Assembly (NCBI GenBank): GCA_903643055.1
Contig: CAHJWV010000330.1
Coordinates: 1-7,477 of the forward strand
Direction of reading: 5' to 3'
Source: Burkholderiales bacterium
GTDB taxonomy: Bacteria > Pseudomonadota > Gammaproteobacteria > Burkholderiales > Burkholderiaceae
DNA length: 7,477 nt
This document shows positions 1-5,683 of the stretch, piece by piece. The translations under genes were made by a program, and so were the position numbers. Every line of letters starts with the position of its first letter. Position 1 is the stretch's first letter. The notes under the pieces were generated by a model. That model was not told the DNA's origin. It saw only the letters and a list, made by a program, of their open reading frames with translations, and searched no databases.

Positions 1-2
1 CT

Positions 3-344
3 GCGCCCGCCGAGCCCAGTGTCGACCCGCTGGTGGCGGCCGGCGACGCGGCTTTCCGCAGCGGGCAGGCGGCCGCTGCCGCGGGTTCGCTCGACAAGGC
101 CCTGGCCGAATACAAGCGGGCCGCAGGCCTGGGCTACCCGACCGCCAGCGCGCAAGTCGAGTCACTCACCAAGCGGCTGGTCGATACCCATTCGCGCAAT
201 GCCCGCACGGCCATGGCCCGGCAAGACCTGGAAGGCGCGATCCGATCCTGGGACCGCGTGCTCGAAGTCGACCCGAGCAACGAGACCGCTCGCCTGGAGC
301 GTCAGAAAGCACTGCGCCTGAAGGACAAGGTCAAGGCGCTTTGA
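3..344 (+). CDS. TPR-repeat protein, C-terminal part (5' end outside window)
   Basis: The frame is open from the left edge to a TGA at 342-344, giving the last 113 residues of a longer protein. A GTG at 33 could be read as a start, but coding-like sequence continues upstream of it, so I treat the gene as truncated by the window. Two degenerate tetratricopeptide-type helical pairs are visible, at about residues 12-45 (GDAAFRSGQ ... ALAEYKRAAGLG) and 65-98 (ARTAMARQDLEGAIRSWDRVLEVDP), the second ending in the typical TPR 'DP' turn. TPRs bind other proteins or peptides; nothing here shows the partner or the N-terminal domain. The gene points towards the leftward operon and ends 77 bp from its last gene, which also encodes a TPR protein with similar helix pairs, so the two may be functionally related or distant paralogues. 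Family placement beyond 'TPR' is not possible from this fragment. Confidence 0.8.
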   Translation, partial: APAEPSVDPLVAAGDAAFRSGQAAAAAGSLDKALAEYKRAAGLGYPTASAQVESLTKRLVDTHSRNARTAMARQDLEGAIRSWDRVLEVDPSNETARLERQKALRLKDKVKAL

Positions 345-384
345 TGCTTGGCGATCAGGCATCGGCCACGGCTTGACGGGGTCC

Positions 385-399
385 AGCAGCCCCGCTGCT
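385..399. terminator. Possible weak bidirectional terminator hairpin between convergent genes
   Basis: A perfect inverted repeat with 6-bp arms AGCAGC / GCTGCT and a CCC loop sits in the 77-bp gap between two converging genes, where a shared terminator is expected. It is GC-rich, but only TT follows on the plus strand and no T-run follows on the minus strand, so it is a poor intrinsic terminator by the usual criteria. Confidence 0.3.
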
Positions 400-404
400 T
401 GAAC

Positions 405-428
405 AAGCCTTAGCGCAAGCCTTAGCGC
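405..428. repeat. 12-bp tandem duplication covering a stop codon
   Basis: The 12-mer AAGCCTTAGCGC occurs twice head to tail (405-416 and 417-428). The right copy contains the TAA stop (422-424, minus strand) of the TPR lipoprotein gene. Because the unit is a multiple of three, the left copy puts a second in-frame TAA 12 bp past the first. Confidence 0.85.
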
Positions 429-1246
429 GAATTGTTCTTCGGCGCGATCAGCTGATTGCGTAGGGCCAGTGCGCCGGGGTGTGTGGGTTCGAGCAGCAGG
501 CAGCGTTTGACGATGGCCGTTGCGGCGGTGCTGTTTCCCATCACCAAGCCCTTCGCCTTGCGCACCAGCAAGTCGACCAGCACACCGCGCGAAACGTCAT
601 CGCGCGGGCTTCTGCGCATGCGCAGCTCCATCAGCTCGATGGCTTCGTCCACGTCGCCTTGGCCAGCCAGGGCCGCGGCATGTTCGAGGTCCAACGAATT
701 GCCGGGGTCGTATTTGTTGACCACTGGCGCGTTGCGCGAAGCGGCGGCTTCAGCGGGCGCGGTGCGGGCTACGCGCGGCGGCCGGGCCAGCTCGCGCCGG
801 TTGCGGGCTTGCTCGATGGCCCGCAAGGCATCGGCCGACTCCTGCTGGTCGGGAAGCAGCGCCAAGGTCGCGATGTACCACTCCTCGGCGGCGGCGAGGT
901 TGTTGTTCTTCATCTCCTCCTTCGCCCGCTTCAGTGTTTCCTGGGCCTGCTCGGCCATGCGCTTGCGAACCTGCTGCAAGCGCTCGGTATAGCGGGGCGG
1001 GTCCAGCACCGCGAGCACTTCCCAGGCGGCCGCGGCTTCGGGCCACTGGCCCTGGTTCTCCATCAGCACGGCACGTTCACGCTCATGCTGCTCGAAGAGC
1101 CGCACCGGGTCGTTGGTCAGCATCGTCGCCATCGGCGGAGGCGCCTTGCCGACCTGGTCGAGCGGCGGCGTCGTCTGGCAACCGGAAAGCGCGGCCCACG
1201 CAGGCAGCGCGGCGCACGCGAAGGCAAGGGCGCGCAGCGGTGTCAT
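422..1246 (-). CDS. TPR-repeat lipoprotein
   Basis: A 274-residue protein with a lipoprotein signal: an Arg-5 and hydrophobic stretch, then lipobox L20-S21-G22-C23. Gln follows the cysteine rather than Asp, so outer-membrane sorting is expected. The mature part is mostly helical, with TPR-like pairs at about 52-86 (HERERAVLMENQGQWPEAAA), 100-134 (TLKRAKEEMKNNNLAAAEEWY ... LLPD), 184-215 and 219-256 (VRKAKGLVMGNSTAATAIVKRCLLLEP). A Pro/Ala-rich linker at about 150-180 separates two TPR blocks. It likely acts as a periplasm-facing scaffold for partner proteins. Its ATG overlaps the stop of the upstream deacetylase gene as ATGA (1243-1246), which points to translational coupling and fixes this start. 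It is the last gene of the leftward operon. The exact family is not recognised, and the partner is unknown. Confidence 0.87.
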   Translation of the reverse strand: MTPLRALAFACAALPAWAALSGCQTTPPLDQVGKAPPPMATMLTNDPVRLFEQHERERAVLMENQGQWPEAAAAWEVLAVLDPPRYTERLQQVRKRMAEQAQETLKRAKEEMKNNNLAAAEEWYIATLALLPDQQESADALRAIEQARNRRELARPPRVARTAPAEAAASRNAPVVNKYDPGNSLDLEHAAALAGQGDVDEAIELMELRMRRSPRDDVSRGVLVDLLVRKAKGLVMGNSTAATAIVKRCLLLEPTHPGALALRNQLIAPKNNSR

Positions 1247-2277
1247 GGCAGGCTCAGCGGCCGGCTGGTCTGCAGCTTGGCCTTGAATTCTTCGATCGTG
1301 TGGCTGCCGAACACCATCGAGCGGTGCAGCATGTAAGGCTGCGCATGGAAGGCATTGCCGCCCGGCGTCACCGTGACGCCCAATTGATACTTGTTCTGCT
1401 GCAGGGCTTCGAGCACGGTGTCGTTGGCCGCGCCATAAGGGTAGGCGTAGTAATTCACATCGAGCTTCAGCTGGCGCTCGATCTGCTCGCGCGGCAACTT
1501 GGCTTCAGCGCCGATGCGGGCTTGGTAAGCCGCATCGGTCTCGTCGCGAAAGCGCTCGGTGAGTTTGGCGTGGGTCTTCGAATGCGGCTGGATGTCGATC
1601 AGCCCCGAGGCCACCATTTCGCGCATCTGAGGCCAGCTCAATGCATCGCTGGCGCCCACGAAATCGGTGTACAGAAACACGGTGGCCGGGAAGGCATGCT
1701 TCTTCAGCAACGGGTAGGCATAACGGTAGTACGACTCGTAGCCATCATCGAAGGTGATCACGACCGATTGGCGCGGCAAGGCCTGCTTGCCCGCCATGAA
1801 AGCGGCCAGGTCTTGCAGCCGGATCACGCGGAAGCCATTGGCATCCAGCCAGTCGAGTTGCTGCGCGAAGTTGCTGGCCGATACCGTCATCTTGTTGGCC
1901 GTCATGCCGATGCGGTGATAGCAAAGAATCGGCACCGTCTGGTACTGATCGATCTTCACGCCGTAAGGGTTCGAGGTCTTGAGCGGCACGATGACCGGAT
2001 TGCCGGGGCGCAGCTTCAGGCCGCGGTTCGCCTCGACGATCTCCCAGTCGCGGGTCGAGCTGCCGAGAAACCGTTCGGCGATCGACCAATAGGTGTCTTG
2101 GGGCTGCGCGATGTAGATCAGCAGCCGGTCGCTGCGCGCCAGCACATGGTCGTCGGCCAGCACCGGCTCAGGCTTGGCCGCCGGCTTGATGCTCGGCGGC
2201 AATGCGCTGCAGGCACACAGCAGAGCGGCCAAGCCGGAGCTGGTCCAGGGTACAAATCGAAAACTCATCCGGGCCAC
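1243..2277 (-). CDS. LysM-domain polysaccharide deacetylase lipoprotein
   Basis: A 344-residue protein that probably removes acetyl groups from N-acetylglucosamine-type polymers (peptidoglycan or an exopolysaccharide) at the cell surface or in the periplasm. It opens with a hydrophobic signal ending in lipobox-like L20-C21-A22-C23; Ser at +2 fits the outer membrane. A LysM-like wall-binding segment spans about 51-98 (DTYWSIAERFLGS ... NPVIVPL). The NodB-type deacetylase domain covers about 115-330: YHRIG at 120-124, the metal/catalytic motif F176-D177-D178-G179-Y180, the zinc-binding H232-S-K-T-H236, and YPYG at 279-282. The key residues look intact, so it should be an active metal-dependent hydrolase. 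The overall plan (PVLCYHRI, then FDDGY) recalls the PgaB/IcaB-like branch. The GTG start at 2277 directly follows the kinase stop (TGA|GTG); an in-frame ATG at 2268, three codons later, is an equally good start. The substrate is not readable from the sequence. Confidence 0.94.
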   Translation of the reverse strand: MARMSFRFVPWTSSGLAALLCACSALPPSIKPAAKPEPVLADDHVLARSDRLLIYIAQPQDTYWSIAERFLGSSTRDWEIVEANRGLKLRPGNPVIVPLKTSNPYGVKIDQYQTVPILCYHRIGMTANKMTVSASNFAQQLDWLDANGFRVIRLQDLAAFMAGKQALPRQSVVITFDDGYESYYRYAYPLLKKHAFPATVFLYTDFVGASDALSWPQMREMVASGLIDIQPHSKTHAKLTERFRDETDAAYQARIGAEAKLPREQIERQLKLDVNYYAYPYGAANDTVLEALQQNKYQLGVTVTPGGNAFHAQPYMLHRSMVFGSHTIEEFKAKLQTSRPLSLP

Positions 2278-4059
2278 TCAGCGATCCATCGCCTGAACAT
2301 TGCGCTTCTCATCTGGTGGTTCGGCGATCGGCACGGAGGGCGGCGGCACGGCGGCGGGCATGTAGCGCTGCTGCAGCGATTGCGCCATGTCGTCGAACGC
2401 CTGAAACAGCTGGCCGAACTCGTCTTTGCGCTCCTCGCGGATGCGGTGCTCGAGCCGGCCCTGCGACAGTTCGCTGATCGACTGTGTCAGCAGCTTGATC
2501 GGCCGGGCAAACCAGTTGGCGACGAAGTACATCGCCACCGCCACGGCCAGCACCGTGACGACCACCAGCACGGCCATCAGGCTCAGGCTCAATCGCGCAA
2601 CGCGGGCCAGCGGCTTCTCGGGGATGCCCAGCACCACGCGGCCCACGCTCTTGCCCTGGAAGGTCATCGGTGCGTCGAAGCTGAGCACGTTGTCGTCGTC
2701 ATCCACATAACGCGTCACCGCCACGCCGCCATGGCGATCGCCCAAGGGTTCGCCGGTTCTCGGCTTGTACGGTTGGCCCACGCCGGCAGCGTCGCTGGAC
2801 GAGCGGATCACGCCCCCGCGGTCGATCACGGTGATGCTGCTGAAGTCGCCGGTCTTCATGATCTCCTGCACCGACACATCGACGGCCGCCCATTCATCCG
2901 CCAATGCCGAGAGCGAGTTCTGCGCCGCGATGAAGCGGCTCAGCGACGCGCCGTAGTCCGTCACCTGACCCATCAGCGCGGCCGACTGCTGGCGGTTGAC
3001 CACGGTGCCGGTAACGGCCATCACTGCGAAGACGATCACCGCCATCGTCAGCGCCCATTTCACGCGCAGCGACAAAAAGCGCACACGGCCCTTTTCGCGG
3101 GCCTCTTCGTCAATGTCGCGCTGGACCTGGATCAGCGCATCGGCCAGCGCCTGGCCGCTCTGGAAGCGACGGTCGGGTTGTTTGGCGAGGCAGCGCTCGG
3201 CGATGCGGCGCAGGCTCAGCGGGACATCATTGCGCTGCTTCTGAATCGGTGCGGGTTCGGCGCTGGCGATCGCCATCGCCAGCGCCACGATGCTGTCGCC
3301 TTCGAAGGGCGGCCGGCCGCTGAGCATCTGGTACAGGATGATGCCGACCGAGAACAGATCGGAGCGGCCATCGACCTTCTCGCCGCGCGTTTGCTCGGGC
3401 GACATGTACTGCGGCGTGCCCAGCACGGCGCCAGCCCGCGTCTGGTTCATGTCGGAATTCGATGTCACGTGAGCAATGCCGAAGTCGGTCACCTTGACCG
3501 TCTGCGTGCCCTGCACGCACATGATGTTCGACGGCTTGATGTCGCGGTGAACAATGCCCTTGCGGTGCGCATAATCAAGCGCATGAGCGAGCTGGATGCC
3601 GACCGAAATCGCATCGGTGATGGGCATCGGCCCGGCGCGGCGCATCAGGTCGCTGAGCGGCTCGCCTTCCAGCAATTCCATCGCCATGTAAGGCCGGCCC
3701 GAGATCTCGCCCACGTCATGCACGGTGACAATGTTCGGGTGCGACAAGCCCCCGGCCGCGCGCGCCTCCCGCAGGAAGCGGCCGCGGTATTCTTCTTCTT
3801 GGCAGTAAGCCGCATGCAAAAACTTGATCGCGATCGGGCGGTCGATGCTCGGGTCATGCGCCCGATAAACTGTGGCCATGCCGCCGCGCCCGATGCGGTC
3901 CATCACGCGATAACGCCCGACCTGCCGGGGCGCATTGACGCCTTCAACCGCTGCGGCTGGCAAGGTATCGCCTTGCTTCAGCGGCTGCGAATCACCGACG
4001 ACGCGTGTCGATTCGTCGTTGAAAATGGAAGAGGCGCCGGTCGGATCAACAGAAGGCAT
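2278..4059 (-). CDS. Transmembrane Ser/Thr protein kinase with periplasmic sensor region and HAMP domain
   Basis: A 593-residue Hanks-type kinase. After a roughly 45-residue leader, the kinase domain spans about 50-310: glycine loop G57-R-G-G-M-A-T-V-Y65, ATP lysine K79 (IAIKF), helix-C glutamate E98, catalytic loop H171-R-D-I-K-P-S-N178, D192-F-G194, and activation segment GTPQYMSPE (214-222). All catalytic residues are present, so it should be active. A first membrane helix lies at about 334-354, then an extracytoplasmic region (about 355-488) with the look of a single-Cache sensor (SSITVIDRGGVIRSSSD), a second helix at about 489-513, and a HAMP domain at about 514-566 (FARPIKLLTQSISELSQGRLEHRI ... 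DEFGQLFQAFDDM). The protein ends in a Pro-rich cytoplasmic tail with no further output domain. It heads a tight unit with the deacetylase, whose start touches its stop. Ligand and phosphorylation targets are unknown; neighbouring proteins are natural candidates. The start ATG has only a weak GAG-type ribosome site. Confidence 0.97.
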   Translation of the reverse strand: MPSVDPTGASSIFNDESTRVVGDSQPLKQGDTLPAAAVEGVNAPRQVGRYRVMDRIGRGGMATVYRAHDPSIDRPIAIKFLHAAYCQEEEYRGRFLREARAAGGLSHPNIVTVHDVGEISGRPYMAMELLEGEPLSDLMRRAGPMPITDAISVGIQLAHALDYAHRKGIVHRDIKPSNIMCVQGTQTVKVTDFGIAHVTSNSDMNQTRAGAVLGTPQYMSPEQTRGEKVDGRSDLFSVGIILYQMLSGRPPFEGDSIVALAMAIASAEPAPIQKQRNDVPLSLRRIAERCLAKQPDRRFQSGQALADALIQVQRDIDEEAREKGRVRFLSLRVKWALTMAVIVFAVMAVTGTVVNRQQSAALMGQVTDYGASLSRFIAAQNSLSALADEWAAVDVSVQEIMKTGDFSSITVIDRGGVIRSSSDAAGVGQPYKPRTGEPLGDRHGGVAVTRYVDDDDNVLSFDAPMTFQGKSVGRVVLGIPEKPLARVARLSLSLMAVLVVVTVLAVAVAMYFVANWFARPIKLLTQSISELSQGRLEHRIREERKDEFGQLFQAFDDMAQSLQQRYMPAAVPPPSVPIAEPPDEKRNVQAMDR

Positions 4060-4067
4060 GGGGCTGC

Positions 4068-4262
4068 TCAGTGTTGTGAATCGGTGGGGCTGCCAGCATG
4101 GCGGCAGATGCGCTGCATGACAACAGCCGGATCATCGATGAGTTCGGCTTTGTACCAAAGTGGGGTGACGGCGCCAACAAAGCCATCGGCGCCGACATCG
4201 GTGACAGCGTGCATCGGCGCGCTTCGGATGGACACGGCCGACGGCGCTCGAAGCTTAGTCAT
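4068..4262 (-). CDS. Possible small protein of 64 residues, unknown function
   Basis: An open frame between the ketosynthase-like gene and the kinase. Its ATG at 4262 has a good ribosome site: GGAG at 4276-4273, nine bases upstream. Its TGA (4068-4070) ends eight bases before the kinase ATG, which is operon-like spacing. A TTG at 4277 would give a 69-residue version, but the GGAG position favours the ATG. The product has no membrane helix or signal peptide and no motif I recognise; the middle (VGADGFVGAVTPLWYKAEL) reads like a small folded protein. Third-position GC is about 65 percent by my count, which I judge lower than in the neighbours, so it may be a chance frame or a less constrained gene. 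If it is not real, the stretch is a 219-bp leader of the kinase gene. Confidence 0.42.
   Translation of the reverse strand: MTKLRAPSAVSIRSAPMHAVTDVGADGFVGAVTPLWYKAELIDDPAVVMQRICRHAGSPTDSQH
4089..4103. repeat. 15-bp repeat, copy A (GCTGCCAGCATGGCG)
   Basis: An exact 15-mer also found at 5453-5467, in the same orientation. This copy lies about 30 bp upstream of the kinase start, inside the possible 64-residue frame. On the minus strand a TTGTCA (4123-4118) lies 17 bp before CATGCT (4100-4095) within the motif, a weak promoter-like arrangement with only three of six matches in the -10. It may be coincidence. Confidence 0.4.
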
Positions 4263-4278
4263 CCCGGCCCGCTCCAAG

Positions 4279-5385
4279 TTACGTCTCGAGCTCCGTTCCG
4301 AGTTCCATCAGCACTGCGCAGCGATAACCATGGTCCGAACTCGCGCACAGCAGGGCATGCAGTGGGTTGCGGCCTGCCCGCGGGCCATGGCGCGCCGCCA
4401 GCGTGGCCTGTTTGAGCAGCAGCAGGCCTGACGCCGCCCCCACATCGCCGTGATCGCTTGCCGGGGTGACCACGGCCTCGGCCACTTCCCGCCAAGGGCT
4501 GCGCAGGCCTTGCTGGACGGCGGCAAACACCGCCGCCCGATCGGCCTCGCCGTTCAAGTCGGCATACACCGCGCTGACACAGTGATCGGGCAACCGCAGT
4601 GAATTGAGCATGCTTTGAATGGCCTGCGCGAATGTGGCCCCGGCGGCTTGATGGGCTTGCGCACTGCCGCCACTGGCAGCGCGCGTGGTGACTGCCGCCA
4701 ACACCCGGCCCTGGACGTTCAAGCCATGGCGGGCCGCCTCGGCGCGGCTGGCCAGCAAGCAGGCCACACCGGCTTCGCCCGCAACCAGGCCGTCCGCTGG
4801 CTGAGATGACAGGTCAGCGCCCGAAGCATTCGCCGGGCGCAAGCGACCTGTCTCCTCCAGCCAGCGCAAGGCCTGCGGATCGAGCAGCGAATCGACGCCC
4901 GCGACCAGGCACAGCCCGGTCTCGCCCAGCGCGATCTGCTGCGCAGCCACCTGCAGCGCCATCAAGCCGCTGGCGCGGCCGCGAGGCAGCAAGAGCGCGT
5001 TGACCATCACGTCGGGCCGCTGCACATCGAGTGTGCCGATCAACAAGCCATGCAGATCGCGCGGAAGGCCTGGCCGCGGCTCGGCCACGCCGATCAGGCA
5101 GCCCATCGCCGTGTCCGGCGGCAGTGCCGAGAGGGCTTCATCGACGGCCGTGGTCAACAGATGAATCAGGCAGTCTGCAGGTGCCTCATTGGCCCTATCG
5201 GTGGCGGCCGAATCACGCACGTTGAAGGAAGGCGCGGCTTTTGCCGGTTGAGTCGGTGCGGCATTCGTTGGCCAATCGGTTTGCGCGCCCAAGCCGCAAA
5301 GGCAGACCTCGGTCTGCGCCTGCGCTACCCACACGAGAGGGTCTGATGCCAAGGCGGCAGCGGGCAGTGACACGGTCAAGCTCAT
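4279..5385 (-). CDS. Beta-ketoacyl synthase-like protein, apparently without catalytic residues
   Basis: A 368-residue protein of the thiolase/ketosynthase fold. The signs are the segment RASGLMALQVAAQQIALGE (137-155) leading to the strand LVAGVDSLL (160-168), then DGLVAGEAGVACLLAS (198-213), which matches the DGxVxGEGA element of beta-ketoacyl-ACP synthases, and a C-terminal GAASGLLLLKQA (316-327) like the GHxxGAAG region. The nucleophile motif (usually TACASG) reads RGRASG (135-140), putting Arg137 where the cysteine belongs. The first histidine motif (EAHGT) is replaced by YADLNGE (274-280). In the second, a histidine (H312) is one position out of register. It probably does not condense acyl chains and may instead be a scaffold, acyl-binding or partner subunit, as chain-length factors are. 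I recall such proteins annotated as '3-oxoacyl-ACP synthase' near type VI secretion accessory genes, but could not check. The ATG lacks a clear ribosome site, but no better start lies upstream before an in-frame stop. Confidence 0.85.
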   Translation of the reverse strand: MSLTVSLPAAALASDPLVWVAQAQTEVCLCGLGAQTDWPTNAAPTQPAKAAPSFNVRDSAATDRANEAPADCLIHLLTTAVDEALSALPPDTAMGCLIGVAEPRPGLPRDLHGLLIGTLDVQRPDVMVNALLLPRGRASGLMALQVAAQQIALGETGLCLVAGVDSLLDPQALRWLEETGRLRPANASGADLSSQPADGLVAGEAGVACLLASRAEAARHGLNVQGRVLAAVTTRAASGGSAQAHQAAGATFAQAIQSMLNSLRLPDHCVSAVYADLNGEADRAAVFAAVQQGLRSPWREVAEAVVTPASDHGDVGAASGLLLLKQATLAARHGPRAGRNPLHALLCASSDHGYRCAVLMELGTELET

Positions 5386-5449
5386 GGCGCCGGATTGTGC
5401 GGCAGCTTCGTGACGAGGCTTGTCGACATGCGCCGGATGCAGTCATGCG

Positions 5450-5464
5450 CATGCTGCCAGCATG
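5450..5464. promoter_or_regulatory. Palindrome CATGCTG-C-CAGCATG, possible operator
   Basis: A perfect inverted repeat with 7-bp arms around one central base lies in the 133-bp spacer, 65 bp upstream of the ketosynthase-like start. It falls where transcription would begin from the weak promoter proposed at 5471-5500, a common place for a repressor site. Most of it is shared with the repeat at 4089-4103. The geometry is seen directly; regulator binding is inference. Confidence 0.35.
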
Positions 5465-5467
5465 GCG
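5453..5467. repeat. 15-bp repeat, copy B (GCTGCCAGCATGGCG)
   Basis: The second exact copy of the 15-mer at 4089-4103, here forming most of the palindrome at 5450-5464. Each copy lies within about 100 bp upstream of a gene start in the same operon. Confidence 0.4.
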
Positions 5468-5470
5468 TTT

Positions 5471-5500
5471 TGGATAAGGGTCGCCGGGTGGCTGCGTCAA
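5471..5500 (-). promoter_or_regulatory. Weak sigma-70-like promoter candidate for the ketosynthase-kinase unit
   Basis: On the minus strand, TTGACG (5500-5495; five of six matches to the -35 consensus) is followed after 18 bp by TATCCA (5476-5471; three of six to the -10). It lies in the only sizeable gap between the two-helix membrane gene and the ketosynthase-like gene, where a second promoter would make sense. The -10 is poor, so this is only a candidate. Confidence 0.25.
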
Positions 5501-5518
5501 GCCTTCGACGGCGAACGG

Positions 5519-5683
5519 TCATTGCGAGAGCCACAGCCAAGCTGCCACGAGCGAAAAGACGATGCCGATGATGAGCCAGGTTTTCGCTTGAGGCACCCAG
5601 CTCCCGGCGCGCACGAAGCGCCAGCCGGCCAGCAGCAGGAAGAGCGGGCCCAGCACGGTGAAGATCAGCCGCGCATCCAACAT
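5519..5683 (-). CDS. Small two-helix inner-membrane protein (54 residues)
   Basis: The ATG (5683-5681) shares one base with the TGA of the upstream TIGR02270-like gene (TGATG), so the two are very likely translationally coupled; this decides the start. A longer reading of the same frame, up to 5830, would run inside the upstream gene and is not coding-like. The 54-residue product is nearly all membrane: helix one at about residues 5-22 (RLIFTVLGPLFLLLAGWR), a short basic loop (RAGSWVPQAK), helix two at about 35-52 (TWLIIGIVFSLVAAWLWL). Both ends probably lie on one side of the membrane, with the basic loop likely cytoplasmic. It has no recognisable family motif and no catalytic residues. It may anchor or stabilise a neighbouring protein; that is inference from position only. 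Confidence 0.75.
   Translation of the reverse strand: MLDARLIFTVLGPLFLLLAGWRFVRAGSWVPQAKTWLIIGIVFSLVAAWLWLSQ

Noticed and set aside
479..1336. Plus-strand frame of 285 codons opposite the TPR lipoprotein gene
   Set aside because: The reverse strand has a lipobox, TPR pairs and an ATGA overlap with its neighbour. The plus-strand product has low-complexity Arg/Gly/His composition and no motif.
934..4431. Very long plus-strand open frame (1165 codons) running antisense to the deacetylase and kinase genes
   Set aside because: The opposite strand holds two genes with complete, ordered catalytic motifs. The antisense product is rich in His, Arg, Gln and Ala with no domain. Long antisense frames are common opposite GC-rich genes.
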